DNA of 64,000 nucleotides from Sphingomonadales bacterium UBA2683 (GTDB lineage: Bacteria > Pseudomonadota > Alphaproteobacteria > Sphingomonadales > Sphingomonadaceae): NCBI GenBank assembly GCA_002354635.1, contig DELZ01000004.1, positions 124,001 through 188,000 on the forward strand, in the 5' to 3' direction. The position numbers were made by a program, and so were the translations under genes. Of the stretch, positions 8,700-17,822 are shown piece after piece (the first letter of the stretch is position 1; each line of letters starts with the position of its first letter). The notes beneath the pieces were generated by a model that was given only the letters and a program-made list of their open reading frames with translations, was not told the DNA's origin and made no database searches.

Positions 8700-11441
8700 T
8701 CAAAACTTCCCGTGACAATGTTTGTATTTGCGTCCCGATCCACAGGGACAAGGCGCATTGCGGCTGACCTTGCTGCCATCGAACGCATCTTGCGGATTGT
8801 TCATCTGTCCGGATTGCCGCGGTGGCAGGGATGTCGAAACCATACCCAGCGTACCACCGTCGATATCATTGCTGTTATCCTCACCGGTCAGCGGATCGAT
8901 ATGAGTGGTCAGGAAATCGGGCAGTTCCGGCAATTCCGGCACCGCGATTTCTTCCTCTCTGTGGAACTGGCTGATCGCGATCGTCTTGGTCACGCCTTCG
9001 CGGATGATTTCCAGCATCCGCTCGAACAGGCCAAAAGCTTCCTGCTTATATTCGTCGAGCGGTTTTTTCTGCGCATAGGCGCGCAGAAAAACGACCTGGC
9101 GCAGCGCGTCAAGCGTGGCCAGATGTTCCTTCCAGTGATGGTCGAGCAGTTCGAGCAGAATCGATTTCTCGATCTGTTGCCAGACGCCGGGGTTTTCGGC
9201 TTCGACCGCAGCCATTTTGGCCTCGAAATCGGCATCGGCCATATCGGAGATACGGGTTTCGATCATTTCCGGCTCGACCGCGTCTTCCTGCATCCAGCTG
9301 TCGAAATCGGGCTCGAGATTGAGCACGTCCCGAGTCCGGGCCTTCAGGCCTTCGATATCCCATTGTTCCGGATAGCTGCCCGGCGGGCAGGCATCGGCCA
9401 CCATCGCGTTAACCGTTTCGTGCCGCATGTCCTCGACGACATCGCCGACCGTTTCCGCGTCCATGATTTCGGAGCGCTGCTCATAGATCACCTTGCGCTG
9501 GTCGTTCATCACGTCATCATATTCGACGACTTGCTTGCGCGCTTCATAGTTGCGCGCTTCAACCTTTTTCTGGGCTGTTTCAATGGCTTTGGACAGCCAC
9601 TTGCCGCCAATCGCCTCGCCGTCCTCGAGATTCTTGTTCATCATCTTGGCGAACATGGTCTCGGTGCCGAAGATACGCAGCAGATCATCCTCGAGACAGA
9701 GATAGAAACGGCTGAGACCGGGGTCGCCCTGACGGCCCGAACGGCCGCGCAACTGGTTGTCGATCCGCCGGCTTTCGTGACGTTCGGTGCCGAGCACGAA
9801 CAGGCCTCCAGCTTCCCGAACCGTCTCGCGCAGCGCCCGCACTTCTTCCTCGATCTTGGCGATCGCCTTGGCCTTATCCGGACCATCTTCCATTTCGGAC
9901 AGTTCGTCCTCGATCCGGAAGTCGATATTCCCGCCGAGTTGGATATCGGTACCACGCCCCGCCATGTTGGTGGCAATTGTTACGGCTCCGGGAGAGCCGG
10001 CCTGTGCCACGATATGAGCCTCCTGCTCGTGGAAGCGGGCATTCAGAACACTGTGCTTCACCCCTTCCTTGTTGAGGAAGTCGGAGAGCAGTTCGGACTT
10101 CTCGATCGATACGGTGCCGACCAGTACCGGCTGCCCCTTGTCGCTGTGCTCCTTGACGGTTTTGGCAATAGCGGCAAACTTATCGAGCGTATTCTTGTAA
10201 AACTCGTCATTCTCGTCGATCCGTTGCACCGGCTTGTTGGTCGGAATGGTGACGACGTTCATCTTGTAGATTTCGAAAAATTCCGCCGCTTCGGTTTCCG
10301 CGGTGCCGGTCATGCCGGACAGCTTCGGGTACATACGAAAATAATTCTGGAAGGTAATCGACGCCATGGTCTGGTTTTCCGGCTCGATCTGGACGCCTTC
10401 CTTGGCTTCCACCGCCTGGTGCAAGCCGTTGGACCAGCGCCGTCCGTCCATCATCCGGCCGGTAAACTCGTCGATGATGATGACCTTGCCGTCCTTGACG
10501 ATATAATCGGTGTCGCGCTTGCGCATGACATTGGCCATCAGCGCCTGGTTCAGATGGTGGACAACCTGGGTATTCTCGAAATCGTAGAGATTGTTGCCGA
10601 CCAGCAGACCCGCCTCTTCAAGCAGACGCTCGGCCTTTTCCGTACCCTCTTCGGTCAGCGAGATGTTTCTGCTTTTCTCGTCTTTTTCATAGTCTTCTTC
10701 GGTAATATCCTGCACCACCGCGTTGACCTTCAAATAGAGGTCGGACTTGTCGTCGGTCGGCCCGGAAATAATCAGCGGCGTGCGGGCTTCGTCAATCAGG
10801 ATCGAGTCAACCTCATCGACAATCGCGAAATTGAAGGGCCGCTGGACCATTTGGGCCCGCTCGTGTTTCATATTGTCGCGCAGATAGTCGAATCCGAATT
10901 CGTTGTTGGTGCCGTAGGTAATGTCCGCGGCATAGGCAGCGCGGCGCTTTTCTTCACCCAGATTGGGTACGATCACGCCAACTTCCAGACCGAGGAAATT
11001 ATAGACCTGGCTCATCCACTCCGCATCGCGGCGGGCGAGATAGTCGTTGACGGTGACGACATGCACGCCCTTGCCGCCAATCGCATTGAGATAACAAGCG
11101 AGCGTCGCGACGAGGGTCTTGCCTTCACCGGTTCGCATTTCGGCAATTTCGCCGCGATGGAGGACGATGCCGCCGATCAGCTGCACATCGTAATGACGCT
11201 GCCCCAAAGTGCGCTTGGCCGCTTCGCGAACAACCGCAAAGGCTTCCGGCAAAATGGCGTCGAGCGTTTCCCCACCGGCGACACGTTCCTTGAAGGAGGG
11301 CGTCTTTGCGGCAAGCTCTTCATCTGTAAGAACTTCAATGGCCGGTTCGAACGCGTTGACCGCATCGACCACTTTTTGCATGGACTTCACATAACGGTCA
11401 TTGGCTGACCCGAAGATGGATTTGGCTAAACCGCCGAGCAT
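8700..11441 (-). CDS. secA: Preprotein translocase ATPase SecA
   Basis: 913 aa starting MLGGLAKSIFGS; the ATG at 11441 is chosen over a TTG four codons upstream because the protein begins in the usual SecA way and GGAAAA lies just before it. It has the Walker A region MRTGEGKTLVAT near 104, DEVDSILIDEART near 208, helicase motifs (TNMAGRGTDIQLGG, RGRSGRQGDPG) and the C-terminal zinc motif CPCGSGRKYKHCHGK that binds SecB and ribosomes. It powers SecYEG export at the inner membrane; secG is at 38.7 kb. A long open frame on the opposite strand is a codon-bias shadow. Confidence 0.98.
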   Translation of the reverse strand: MLGGLAKSIFGSANDRYVKSMQKVVDAVNAFEPAIEVLTDEELAAKTPSFKERVAGGETLDAILPEAFAVVREAAKRTLGQRHYDVQLIGGIVLHRGEIAEMRTGEGKTLVATLACYLNAIGGKGVHVVTVNDYLARRDAEWMSQVYNFLGLEVGVIVPNLGEEKRRAAYAADITYGTNNEFGFDYLRDNMKHERAQMVQRPFNFAIVDEVDSILIDEARTPLIISGPTDDKSDLYLKVNAVVQDITEEDYEKDEKSRNISLTEEGTEKAERLLEEAGLLVGNNLYDFENTQVVHHLNQALMANVMRKRDTDYIVKDGKVIIIDEFTGRMMDGRRWSNGLHQAVEAKEGVQIEPENQTMASITFQNYFRMYPKLSGMTGTAETEAAEFFEIYKMNVVTIPTNKPVQRIDENDEFYKNTLDKFAAIAKTVKEHSDKGQPVLVGTVSIEKSELLSDFLNKEGVKHSVLNARFHEQEAHIVAQAGSPGAVTIATNMAGRGTDIQLGGNIDFRIEDELSEMEDGPDKAKAIAKIEEEVRALRETVREAGGLFVLGTERHESRRIDNQLRGRSGRQGDPGLSRFYLCLEDDLLRIFGTETMFAKMMNKNLEDGEAIGGKWLSKAIETAQKKVEARNYEARKQVVEYDDVMNDQRKVIYEQRSEIMDAETVGDVVEDMRHETVNAMVADACPPGSYPEQWDIEGLKARTRDVLNLEPDFDSWMQEDAVEPEMIETRISDMADADFEAKMAAVEAENPGVWQQIEKSILLELLDHHWKEHLATLDALRQVVFLRAYAQKKPLDEYKQEAFGLFERMLEIIREGVTKTIAISQFHREEEIAVPELPELPDFLTTHIDPLTGEDNSNDIDGGTLGMVSTSLPPRQSGQMNNPQDAFDGSKVSRNAPCPCGSGRKYKHCHGKF

Positions 11442-11544
11442 GATATTTTCCAATTTATAGATTTTTTCAGGCTGAAAACAGCCTGCAACAGAATGAATTT
11501 AGGGAGAATTTACCGCCGTTCAATAGCAGCGGGACGGCCGCCGG

Positions 11545-11871
11545 CTATGGCGCGCCTTCTTCAAGTTCCAGCTTGTCACCGGTATCGGTACGCATCGCGA
11601 CCACAGCCCAGACAGGCTTGCGGCTGGCTACCACATCGAAAACGAAGTTCGGGGATGCTGGCAATGCTGCCATCGCTGCGAAGCTGTGATCCGCGGCAAC
11701 AGCAACCGATGATTCAATCACAGCAGATCGGCTGACAAGCGCCGTATCGACCGCGTTGGCAGCGGTCCCAAGTTCGGGAATCATATGTTCTTCTGCCGCC
11801 GCCGACGCAGGCACGGCGAGGCCGACAGCGTTGAATAGCAGCAACATAAAACTTGCAATATATGCGTTCAT
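11545..11871 (-). CDS. Small exported protein of unknown function
   Basis: 108 aa from the ATG at 11871. The first ~24 residues form a convincing Sec signal peptide (MNAYIASFMLLLFNAVGLAV, then PASA-AAEE), leaving a mature chain of roughly 84 residues, Ala/Val-rich, with no Cys and no recognisable domain; it ends LELEEGAP. The open frame extends further upstream but that part lacks protein character and overlaps argJ. It is divergent from argJ and 103 bases upstream of secA on the same strand. Evidence for it being real is the signal peptide and the otherwise empty space; I do not recognise a family. Confidence 0.55.
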   Translation of the reverse strand: MNAYIASFMLLLFNAVGLAVPASAAAEEHMIPELGTAANAVDTALVSRSAVIESSVAVAADHSFAAMAALPASPNFVFDVVASRKPVWAVVAMRTDTGDKLELEEGAP

Positions 11872-11930
11872 GGACAAGGCCCCGACATTATGAGCGCGTT
11901 CTATCAAAACATCGCATAAAGGCAAGTTAA

Positions 11931-13160
11931 GTGTCGGACAAACTTTCACCGCTGGCGCCAGCACAAACCCCCGTATTACCCGAAATTGGGGGCGTTACCT
12001 GCCGCGTGGCGCGTGCGCGGTACAAGGACTGGAACCGCTGCGATCTGACCTTCGTCGAACTGGCCGCAGGAACCGCGGTCGCCGGGGTACTGACCAGCAG
12101 CAAATGCCCATCTCCGGAAGTCGAATGGTGCCGGGAGGCGCTTCGGGGCGGCACAGCGCGCGGCCTGGTGGTCAATGCCGGCAATGCCAATGCGTTTACC
12201 GGCGCGCGCGGCAAGGAAGCGGTGCAGTTGATCCTGTCTCTGGCGAGCGAACGGCTCGGCTGTACGGAAAACGAGATTTTCGTATCCTCCACCGGAGTAA
12301 TCGGCGTGCCGCTGCCCACGGACAAGGCGAAGGCTGGCCTGAAAACGGCTTTTGAAGCGCCGGCCTGCGGCTGGGAAGAGGCCGCCGCGACAATCATGAC
12401 CACCGATACTTTTCCGAAAATGGCAACCGCGAGCGCCGTTGTCGGCGGCACGACGGTCCATCTCAGCGGTATTGTCAAAGGTTCGGGAATGATCGCTCCG
12501 GATATGGCGACTATGCTCGGCTATATCTTCACCGATGCAGCGGTCAATGCCGCTTTTCTGCAGAAGATGCTGAGCGTGGCGACGGCCAGCAGCTTTAACT
12601 GTATCACCGTCGACAGCGACACCTCGACCAGCGATACCGTACTCGCCTTTGCCACCGGCCAGAGCAGCGCTCCTGCCCTCGCATCATTCGAGGATAACGG
12701 AGCCGACGCCTTTCAGGCGGCGCTGAGCGATCTTTGCCTGCAACTATCGCATCTTGTCGTGCGCGACGGTGAAGGGGCGAGCAAATTTATCGAAATCGCA
12801 GTAACCGGAGCGGACAGCGACGACAGCGCCAAGCGAATTGCCCTGTCCATCGCAAATTCGCCTCTGGTCAAGACCGCAATTGCCGGAGAAGATGCCAACT
12901 GGGGCCGTGTGGTCATGGCGGTCGGCAAAGCCGGCGAGCCGGCTGACCGCGACCGGCTGACAATCGGCTTCGGCGGCGTCACCGTTGCGCGCGACGGTCT
13001 GGTTGTGCCGGACTACGACGAAGCGCCGGTGTCAGAGCATCTCAAGGGCAGCGAGATCGATATTGCGGTGGATATCGGCCTTGGCAGCGGCAAGGCGAAG
13101 GTCTGGACCTGCGATCTCACCCACGGCTATATTGATATCAACGCCGATTACCGGAGCTGA
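11931..13160 (+). CDS. argJ: Bifunctional ornithine acetyltransferase / N-acetylglutamate synthase ArgJ
   Basis: 409 aa starting at GTG with AAGGCAAG upstream. ArgJ recycles the acetyl group from N-acetylornithine to glutamate in arginine synthesis. The autoproteolysis motif KGSGMIAPDMATML is present; cleavage before Thr194 would create the new N-terminal nucleophile and the alpha and beta chains. The C-terminal segment LTHGYIDINADYRS is typical. The next gene, an inositol-monophosphatase relative, starts 4 bases after the stop, so the two are probably co-transcribed. Whether it also uses acetyl-CoA cannot be told from the sequence. Confidence 0.97.
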   Translation: MSDKLSPLAPAQTPVLPEIGGVTCRVARARYKDWNRCDLTFVELAAGTAVAGVLTSSKCPSPEVEWCREALRGGTARGLVVNAGNANAFTGARGKEAVQLILSLASERLGCTENEIFVSSTGVIGVPLPTDKAKAGLKTAFEAPACGWEEAAATIMTTDTFPKMATASAVVGGTTVHLSGIVKGSGMIAPDMATMLGYIFTDAAVNAAFLQKMLSVATASSFNCITVDSDTSTSDTVLAFATGQSSAPALASFEDNGADAFQAALSDLCLQLSHLVVRDGEGASKFIEIAVTGADSDDSAKRIALSIANSPLVKTAIAGEDANWGRVVMAVGKAGEPADRDRLTIGFGGVTVARDGLVVPDYDEAPVSEHLKGSEIDIAVDIGLGSGKAKVWTCDLTHGYIDINADYRS

Positions 13161-13164
13161 GTCC

Positions 13165-13971
13165 GTGCACCGGCTCTATCAGCCCGTTCTCGATATATTG
13201 CAGCAAGCGTCGCGGGATATCGTGATGCCTTATTACCAGAATCTGCAATCGCACCAGATTGACGAGAAAGCACCGGGCGATCTGGTGACCGTCGCGGACA
13301 AGCTTAGCGAAGAATATATTGAAGGAGCGCTGGCCGCCTTGCTGCCGGAAGCGAAGATGGTGGGTGAAGAAGCCTTTGCCGCCGATGCGGCTGTTCTGGA
13401 TCAACTGGCCGACGGACAGGTGTGGATTATCGATCCGATCGACGGTACCGGCAATTATGCATCCGGACAGCCACCGTTCGGAATCCTGATTGCGCTAGCC
13501 GAGGCGGATGAAACCGTTGCTGGCTGGCTCTATGACCCGCTGACGGCGCGCATATGCCATGCCGTCAAAAAAGGCGGTGCCTTCATCAACGGGCAATGCA
13601 TCGCCGTACCGGAGGATCATCCGGACCGGCCGGTGGCTGCACTGGCAACCGGGTTCATGACGGACGAACAGCGCGAAGCCCTGCTTACCGCTGCCGAACC
13701 CCGTTATGATATTGTCGATATTCCCCGCTGCGCCGCCGAACAATATCCGCGGCTGGTGACAGGAGCCAATCATGTTTCGGTGTTCGAGCGCACCCTGCCC
13801 TGGGACCATGCCGCCGGAATTTTGTTTCTCAACGAAGCCGGCGGCAAATGCGCCCGCTGGGATGGTTCGCCCTATCGGCCAGCGGACCGCAGAAAGGGAC
13901 TGCTCGGCGCCTCGTCACCGAAACTCTGGGACGAGGCCGCTGAGCAGCTTGGGGATATTTTCACGATTTAG
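13165..13971 (+). CDS. Inositol monophosphatase family protein
   Basis: 268 aa from the GTG at 13165, four bases after the argJ stop; the frame is open upstream inside argJ but that part is not protein-like. Mg-dependent phosphatase signatures are present: EE in MVGEEAFAA, DPIDGTGNY (DPxDGTxN) and WDHAAGILFLNEAGG near the C-terminus. Relatives hydrolyse inositol phosphates, histidinol phosphate, PAP or FBP; substrate is undetermined, and the argJ linkage makes histidinol-phosphatase or PAP-phosphatase roles only possibilities. Its stop codon overlaps that of the convergent trxA within TTAG at 13968-13971. Confidence 0.92.
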   Translation: MHRLYQPVLDILQQASRDIVMPYYQNLQSHQIDEKAPGDLVTVADKLSEEYIEGALAALLPEAKMVGEEAFAADAAVLDQLADGQVWIIDPIDGTGNYASGQPPFGILIALAEADETVAGWLYDPLTARICHAVKKGGAFINGQCIAVPEDHPDRPVAALATGFMTDEQREALLTAAEPRYDIVDIPRCAAEQYPRLVTGANHVSVFERTLPWDHAAGILFLNEAGGKCARWDGSPYRPADRRKGLLGASSPKLWDEAAEQLGDIFTI

Positions 13972-14294
13972 GCCGGAAGGGATTGCTCCAGCCACTGTTT
14001 GAGTTGGCTCTTCGGAGCCGCGCCAACCTTGGTTTCAACCGGTACGCCGTTGTTGAACAAAATCATCGTCGGGATACCGCGCACGCCGTATTTTGCCGGT
14101 GCGTCAGGGCTGTCGTCAATATTGAGCTTGGCGATGGTCACCTTGCCGATCATTTCATTGCTGATTTCTTCCAGCGCGGGGCCGATCATCTTGCACGGAC
14201 CGCACCATTCTGCCCAGAAATCGACCAGAACCGGGCCGTCTGCCTTCAAGACGTCGCCTTCAAAACTTGCGTCGGTAACTGCTTTGGTAGCCAT
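13968..14294 (-). CDS. trxA: Thioredoxin 1
   Basis: 108 aa, standard length, with the redox site WCGPCK (Cys31, Cys34), the buried Asp25 (VDFWAEW) and the cis-Pro loop GIPTM. It is a general cytosolic disulfide reductase supplied by thioredoxin reductase (gene not in window). It follows addA on the same strand with a 75-base gap, matching the divL-tsaE-amgK-murU-addB-addA-trxA order common in alphaproteobacteria. Confidence 0.98.
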   Translation of the reverse strand: MATKAVTDASFEGDVLKADGPVLVDFWAEWCGPCKMIGPALEEISNEMIGKVTIAKLNIDDSPDAPAKYGVRGIPTMILFNNGVPVETKVGAAPKSQLKQWLEQSLPA

Positions 14295-14369
14295 AACGAA
14301 TCTCCACTTGTTTCATCCCTATTTAGGTACAGGCGGGTCCGCGCTCAAGCGCCTTGGCAAAAAGGATTT

Positions 14370-17300
14370 TCATGCCGGTTCAAAGCCGGGCTTGTTCCGT
14401 GCAATGAGCTCGCCGGGAATTTCGAGCATCTCCGGGCCTTGCGAGTAGAGCAATCCGGCCCTGATCGGACGCCCCGGAAATATTTTTTCCAGCGCGGCGA
14501 CATAGGCCGCCATCTGCCGGAGATAGGCGACCGGGGCGTCCGCCGCACCGTCCGGCACCCGGCGCCCGGTCTTGAAATCCACAACATAGATCCGGTCATC
14601 ATTGATCAGCAGCCGGTCGACCGTGCCGGATATGACATGGTCTCCGACCACGGCTGCTATCGGTGCTTCTGCCAGACTGTCCGGCGCGAACAGCGCTGAC
14701 CATTGCGGATTGTCCATTACCGCCAGAACCGTTTCGATGATTTCGGCGCGCCGGGCCGGGTCCGCCACCTGCTTTTGCTTTTCAAGCCATCGTTCAGCAA
14801 CGTCCGTGCGGCGATCCGGCGCTATATCCGGCAACCGCTGGAACAGGCTGTGCAGCAATATCCCGCGTTCGGCGGCATCGCGCATATTCAGGTCGGGGGG
14901 CGGATTGCTGGCGTCATCGGGGCCGAGATGCGACGGAGTCAGCGGTCGCGGCGGCCGGGATTCCTCCGGTGCCGGCTGAAACAGCCAGCCGGGCAGCGGA
15001 GCGCTGCTCGCTTCTCCATCGACCGATTCTGCAGCGGCCGGCGTTACCGAAGGTTTGTTCCGGCTTTCGATCCGATATTGGCGAATCGCAGACCAGTCGG
15101 AATCTTCCTGCCATTCCGACCCCAGGGCGGTCAGCCCGCGTTCAATTGCGCCATACCAGCTCAGTTCCGGCACTTCGCCTTTTGCCCGCGATCCCAGAAC
15201 CCCGGCTACCACCAGATGTTCCTCCGCGCGGGTCATCGCCACGTAGAGCAGCCGCCAATGTTCTTCCATCGCGATCTTGTCCGCATGGCTTGCATGTTCG
15301 GCGAGAATGCCGACCCGCTCTGCCTTGCGCACCGGGACAACCGGATATTCCAGATCAAGGCCGGAACCCTCGCCCAGCTTGATCGCGAAGCCGCTGCTTT
15401 TCTTGTTTGCCGGATCAAATGTCGCATTGGCCAATATCACCACCGGCGCCTGCAATCCCTTGGCGCCATGCACGGTCATCAGCCGGACTTCATTGCCGCC
15501 CTCGACCTGCTCGCGCTTGATCTCGACATCGCCTCGGTCAAACCAGTCCAGAAAGCCCTGCAGGGTCGGGATATGATCGCGTTCAAAGGCGAGAGCGGTT
15601 GCCAGCAGCTCGTCGAGCGGGTCGACCGCCGCATGACTGAGCCGCGCCAGCAATTTGCGCCGCCCCTGCAGCGGTCCTGACAATATCGTCTCCAGAAACT
15701 GGTAAGGCGTATTGAAATCGGCCATCGCCAGCAGCTGCATCAAAGGTCGGATGTGGGCCTCGAGCCCGCCCTGCCGGCGCAAATATTCCCATAAGCTCTT
15801 GTCCGCATGATCCTCGCCGCGATAGCCGCGTTCGAGCAGTTCGTCCTGCGACCAGCCAAGCAGCGGTGACACGAGCAGGCTGGCGAGATTGAGATCATCA
15901 TTCGGCTGCAAAACGAAACGGATTGCTGCCAGCAGGTCCTGCACGACGAGGGGCTGGTTCAGGCGGATCCGGTCGATCCCCGCTACCGGAACATTCTCTG
16001 CAAAGAGGCGCGCAACGATCAGGGCGCTGAGCTCATCGCGCTTGCTGACCAGTATCAAGATATCTTTCGGCTGCAGCGCGCGGTTTTTCTTGTCCAGCCA
16101 GAGCGGGCTTTCCGGGGACAGCCATTGCTTGATCTGCAGCGCCAGCTGCTGGGCAAATACCCTTTTCTCTTCGCTGGCCCAGGTTTCCTCATCCTCGTTC
16201 TCGGCATCGCTGGTACCGGCGATCGGCTTCCACAAGGTCACGCTCCCGCTGCCGCCCAGATAGTTGCTGCGATGTTCTGGGACCCGACCATCCAGACCCA
16301 GTTGTGCGTGGCTGAGCTGTTCCAGCGTAGCATCGACGACCTCCAGAATCGGCGGTGTCGAACGAAAACTGCGATCCAGGGACAGATCGCCAAACGGCTG
16401 TTCCGATGCCTCTGCGAGCGCAAAAAATTCGGTGCGCGCATTGGCATAATTATGCGGACTGGTGCCCTGGAACCCGAATATCGCCTGCTTGAAGTCGCCT
16501 ACGGTGAACAGCGTCCGGTGCCGCTCCGGATCGGCACCGATACCGGCAAAAAACTCTCCGGCCAGCGCCCGGATAATTTCCCATTGCGCAAGATTGGTAT
16601 CCTGCGCCTCGTCTATCAGGATATGATCGGTTCGCTGGTCGAGCTTGTAACGGATCCAGGCCGCCATATCGCTTTTTTGCAGCAGGCTGGCGGTCATCCG
16701 GATCATGTCGTCGAAATCGACAACGCCGTGCAGTGTCTTGGCATCGGCATAGCGATGGTAGAAGGCCCGCCCGGCTTCCAGCGCGCCGGCGAACAGGTCG
16801 GCATATTCGAACAGGACCGCTTTTTCGAGCAGTCCACTGCTCCAATCGAGTAGCGATCCGGCGATAAAATCATAATCCGGCAGAGCGTTGAGCAGCGCCT
16901 TGGTTGGCTTGGGCGGTGCGCCAGTGGTCTTGGTCGCCCAGGCCAGATGCACCTCCGGCAAGGCGGCGGCCCGTTCTTCCGGCTTCAGATTCAGCCACAG
17001 TCGAATCGCCAGCTGGCGCTCCTGTTCCTTCTTGCCACCAAATTCCGCCATTGCATCGCGCAACAGCGACATCGCGCGCATGTCTATCGCCTCGTCTGTG
17101 CAGCGCTCGGCCAGCCACGATTCTGCATCGCCATCAATCGGCAAACCCAGCAACGGCCGGACAAAGGGCAATACACCGCTCGGCAGCCCTTCCATCGCAT
17201 CGGCCTTGGCCGCGCAGTTCATCAGAAACTGTTCGGTCGCCTCCTCGCCCATCCGCACACTCAACTGCTGGATCGCTGTCAGTATCTCCGGACGCCCTGC

Positions 17301-17822
17301 CCGCTCCTCTTCTAGCAGCAGATCACCCAGCGCTTCGCGTGCCAAAATTTTCTGGTCGCGCGCCTCGATCGGTTTGAACATCGAGGCGATACCCGCTTCT
17401 TCCGGAAAGGAGGCGAGCAGCGATTGGCAGAAGCCGTGGATCGTCATGATCCGCAGTCCGCCGCCGCGCGCATCGAGAACACTCGCAAACAGCGTGCGTG
17501 CGCGGTCTCTGGTTTCGGGCCCGGTAGACGCGCCGATGGCAGCCAGATCGCTGGCGAGACCGGTATCGTCCATCCGCACCCAGGCGGCCAGCTGGCGATT
17601 GATCCGTTCCGCCATTTCGGCGGCACCGGCCTTGGTGAAGGTGAGGCAGAGAATATGCTCGGGATCGACTCGTTCGGTCAGCAGCAGACGAAACACACGC
17701 GCGGTCAGGACCTGTGTCTTTCCGGTCCCGGCAGAAGCACTGAGCCAGATATGGCTCTCCGGCTCGACGGCGTCGATCTGCCGGTCCTTGAGCGGGAAAA
17801 TTTTCGGCTTGCCGCTACTCAT
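14370..17822 (-). CDS. addA: Double-strand break repair helicase-nuclease subunit AddA
   Basis: 1150 aa UvrD/RecB-type enzyme. It has Walker A SASAGTGKTQVL (about 29-40), motif II HILIDEAQDTNLAQWE, later helicase motifs (VRLMTVHGAKGLQAPVVI, LLYVAMTRAEEHLVV) and a C-terminal RecB-family nuclease motif (VVDFKTGRR ... YLRQMAAYV). With AddB it resects broken ends to a Chi-like site for RecA loading. Its start overlaps the addB stop by 8 bases, implying coupled synthesis of the two subunits. No LexA box is visible upstream of this cistron. Confidence 0.96.
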   Translation of the reverse strand: MSSGKPKIFPLKDRQIDAVEPESHIWLSASAGTGKTQVLTARVFRLLLTERVDPEHILCLTFTKAGAAEMAERINRQLAAWVRMDDTGLASDLAAIGASTGPETRDRARTLFASVLDARGGGLRIMTIHGFCQSLLASFPEEAGIASMFKPIEARDQKILAREALGDLLLEEERAGRPEILTAIQQLSVRMGEEATEQFLMNCAAKADAMEGLPSGVLPFVRPLLGLPIDGDAESWLAERCTDEAIDMRAMSLLRDAMAEFGGKKEQERQLAIRLWLNLKPEERAAALPEVHLAWATKTTGAPPKPTKALLNALPDYDFIAGSLLDWSSGLLEKAVLFEYADLFAGALEAGRAFYHRYADAKTLHGVVDFDDMIRMTASLLQKSDMAAWIRYKLDQRTDHILIDEAQDTNLAQWEIIRALAGEFFAGIGADPERHRTLFTVGDFKQAIFGFQGTSPHNYANARTEFFALAEASEQPFGDLSLDRSFRSTPPILEVVDATLEQLSHAQLGLDGRVPEHRSNYLGGSGSVTLWKPIAGTSDAENEDEETWASEEKRVFAQQLALQIKQWLSPESPLWLDKKNRALQPKDILILVSKRDELSALIVARLFAENVPVAGIDRIRLNQPLVVQDLLAAIRFVLQPNDDLNLASLLVSPLLGWSQDELLERGYRGEDHADKSLWEYLRRQGGLEAHIRPLMQLLAMADFNTPYQFLETILSGPLQGRRKLLARLSHAAVDPLDELLATALAFERDHIPTLQGFLDWFDRGDVEIKREQVEGGNEVRLMTVHGAKGLQAPVVILANATFDPANKKSSGFAIKLGEGSGLDLEYPVVPVRKAERVGILAEHASHADKIAMEEHWRLLYVAMTRAEEHLVVAGVLGSRAKGEVPELSWYGAIERGLTALGSEWQEDSDWSAIRQYRIESRNKPSVTPAAAESVDGEASSAPLPGWLFQPAPEESRPPRPLTPSHLGPDDASNPPPDLNMRDAAERGILLHSLFQRLPDIAPDRRTDVAERWLEKQKQVADPARRAEIIETVLAVMDNPQWSALFAPDSLAEAPIAAVVGDHVISGTVDRLLINDDRIYVVDFKTGRRVPDGAADAPVAYLRQMAAYVAALEKIFPGRPIRAGLLYSQGPEMLEIPGELIARNKPGFEPA

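Noticed and set aside
8712..11408. 898-codon open frame on the plus strand across secA
   Set aside because: Exactly antisense to an unmistakable secA; the translation has no domain and reflects codon bias of the true gene.
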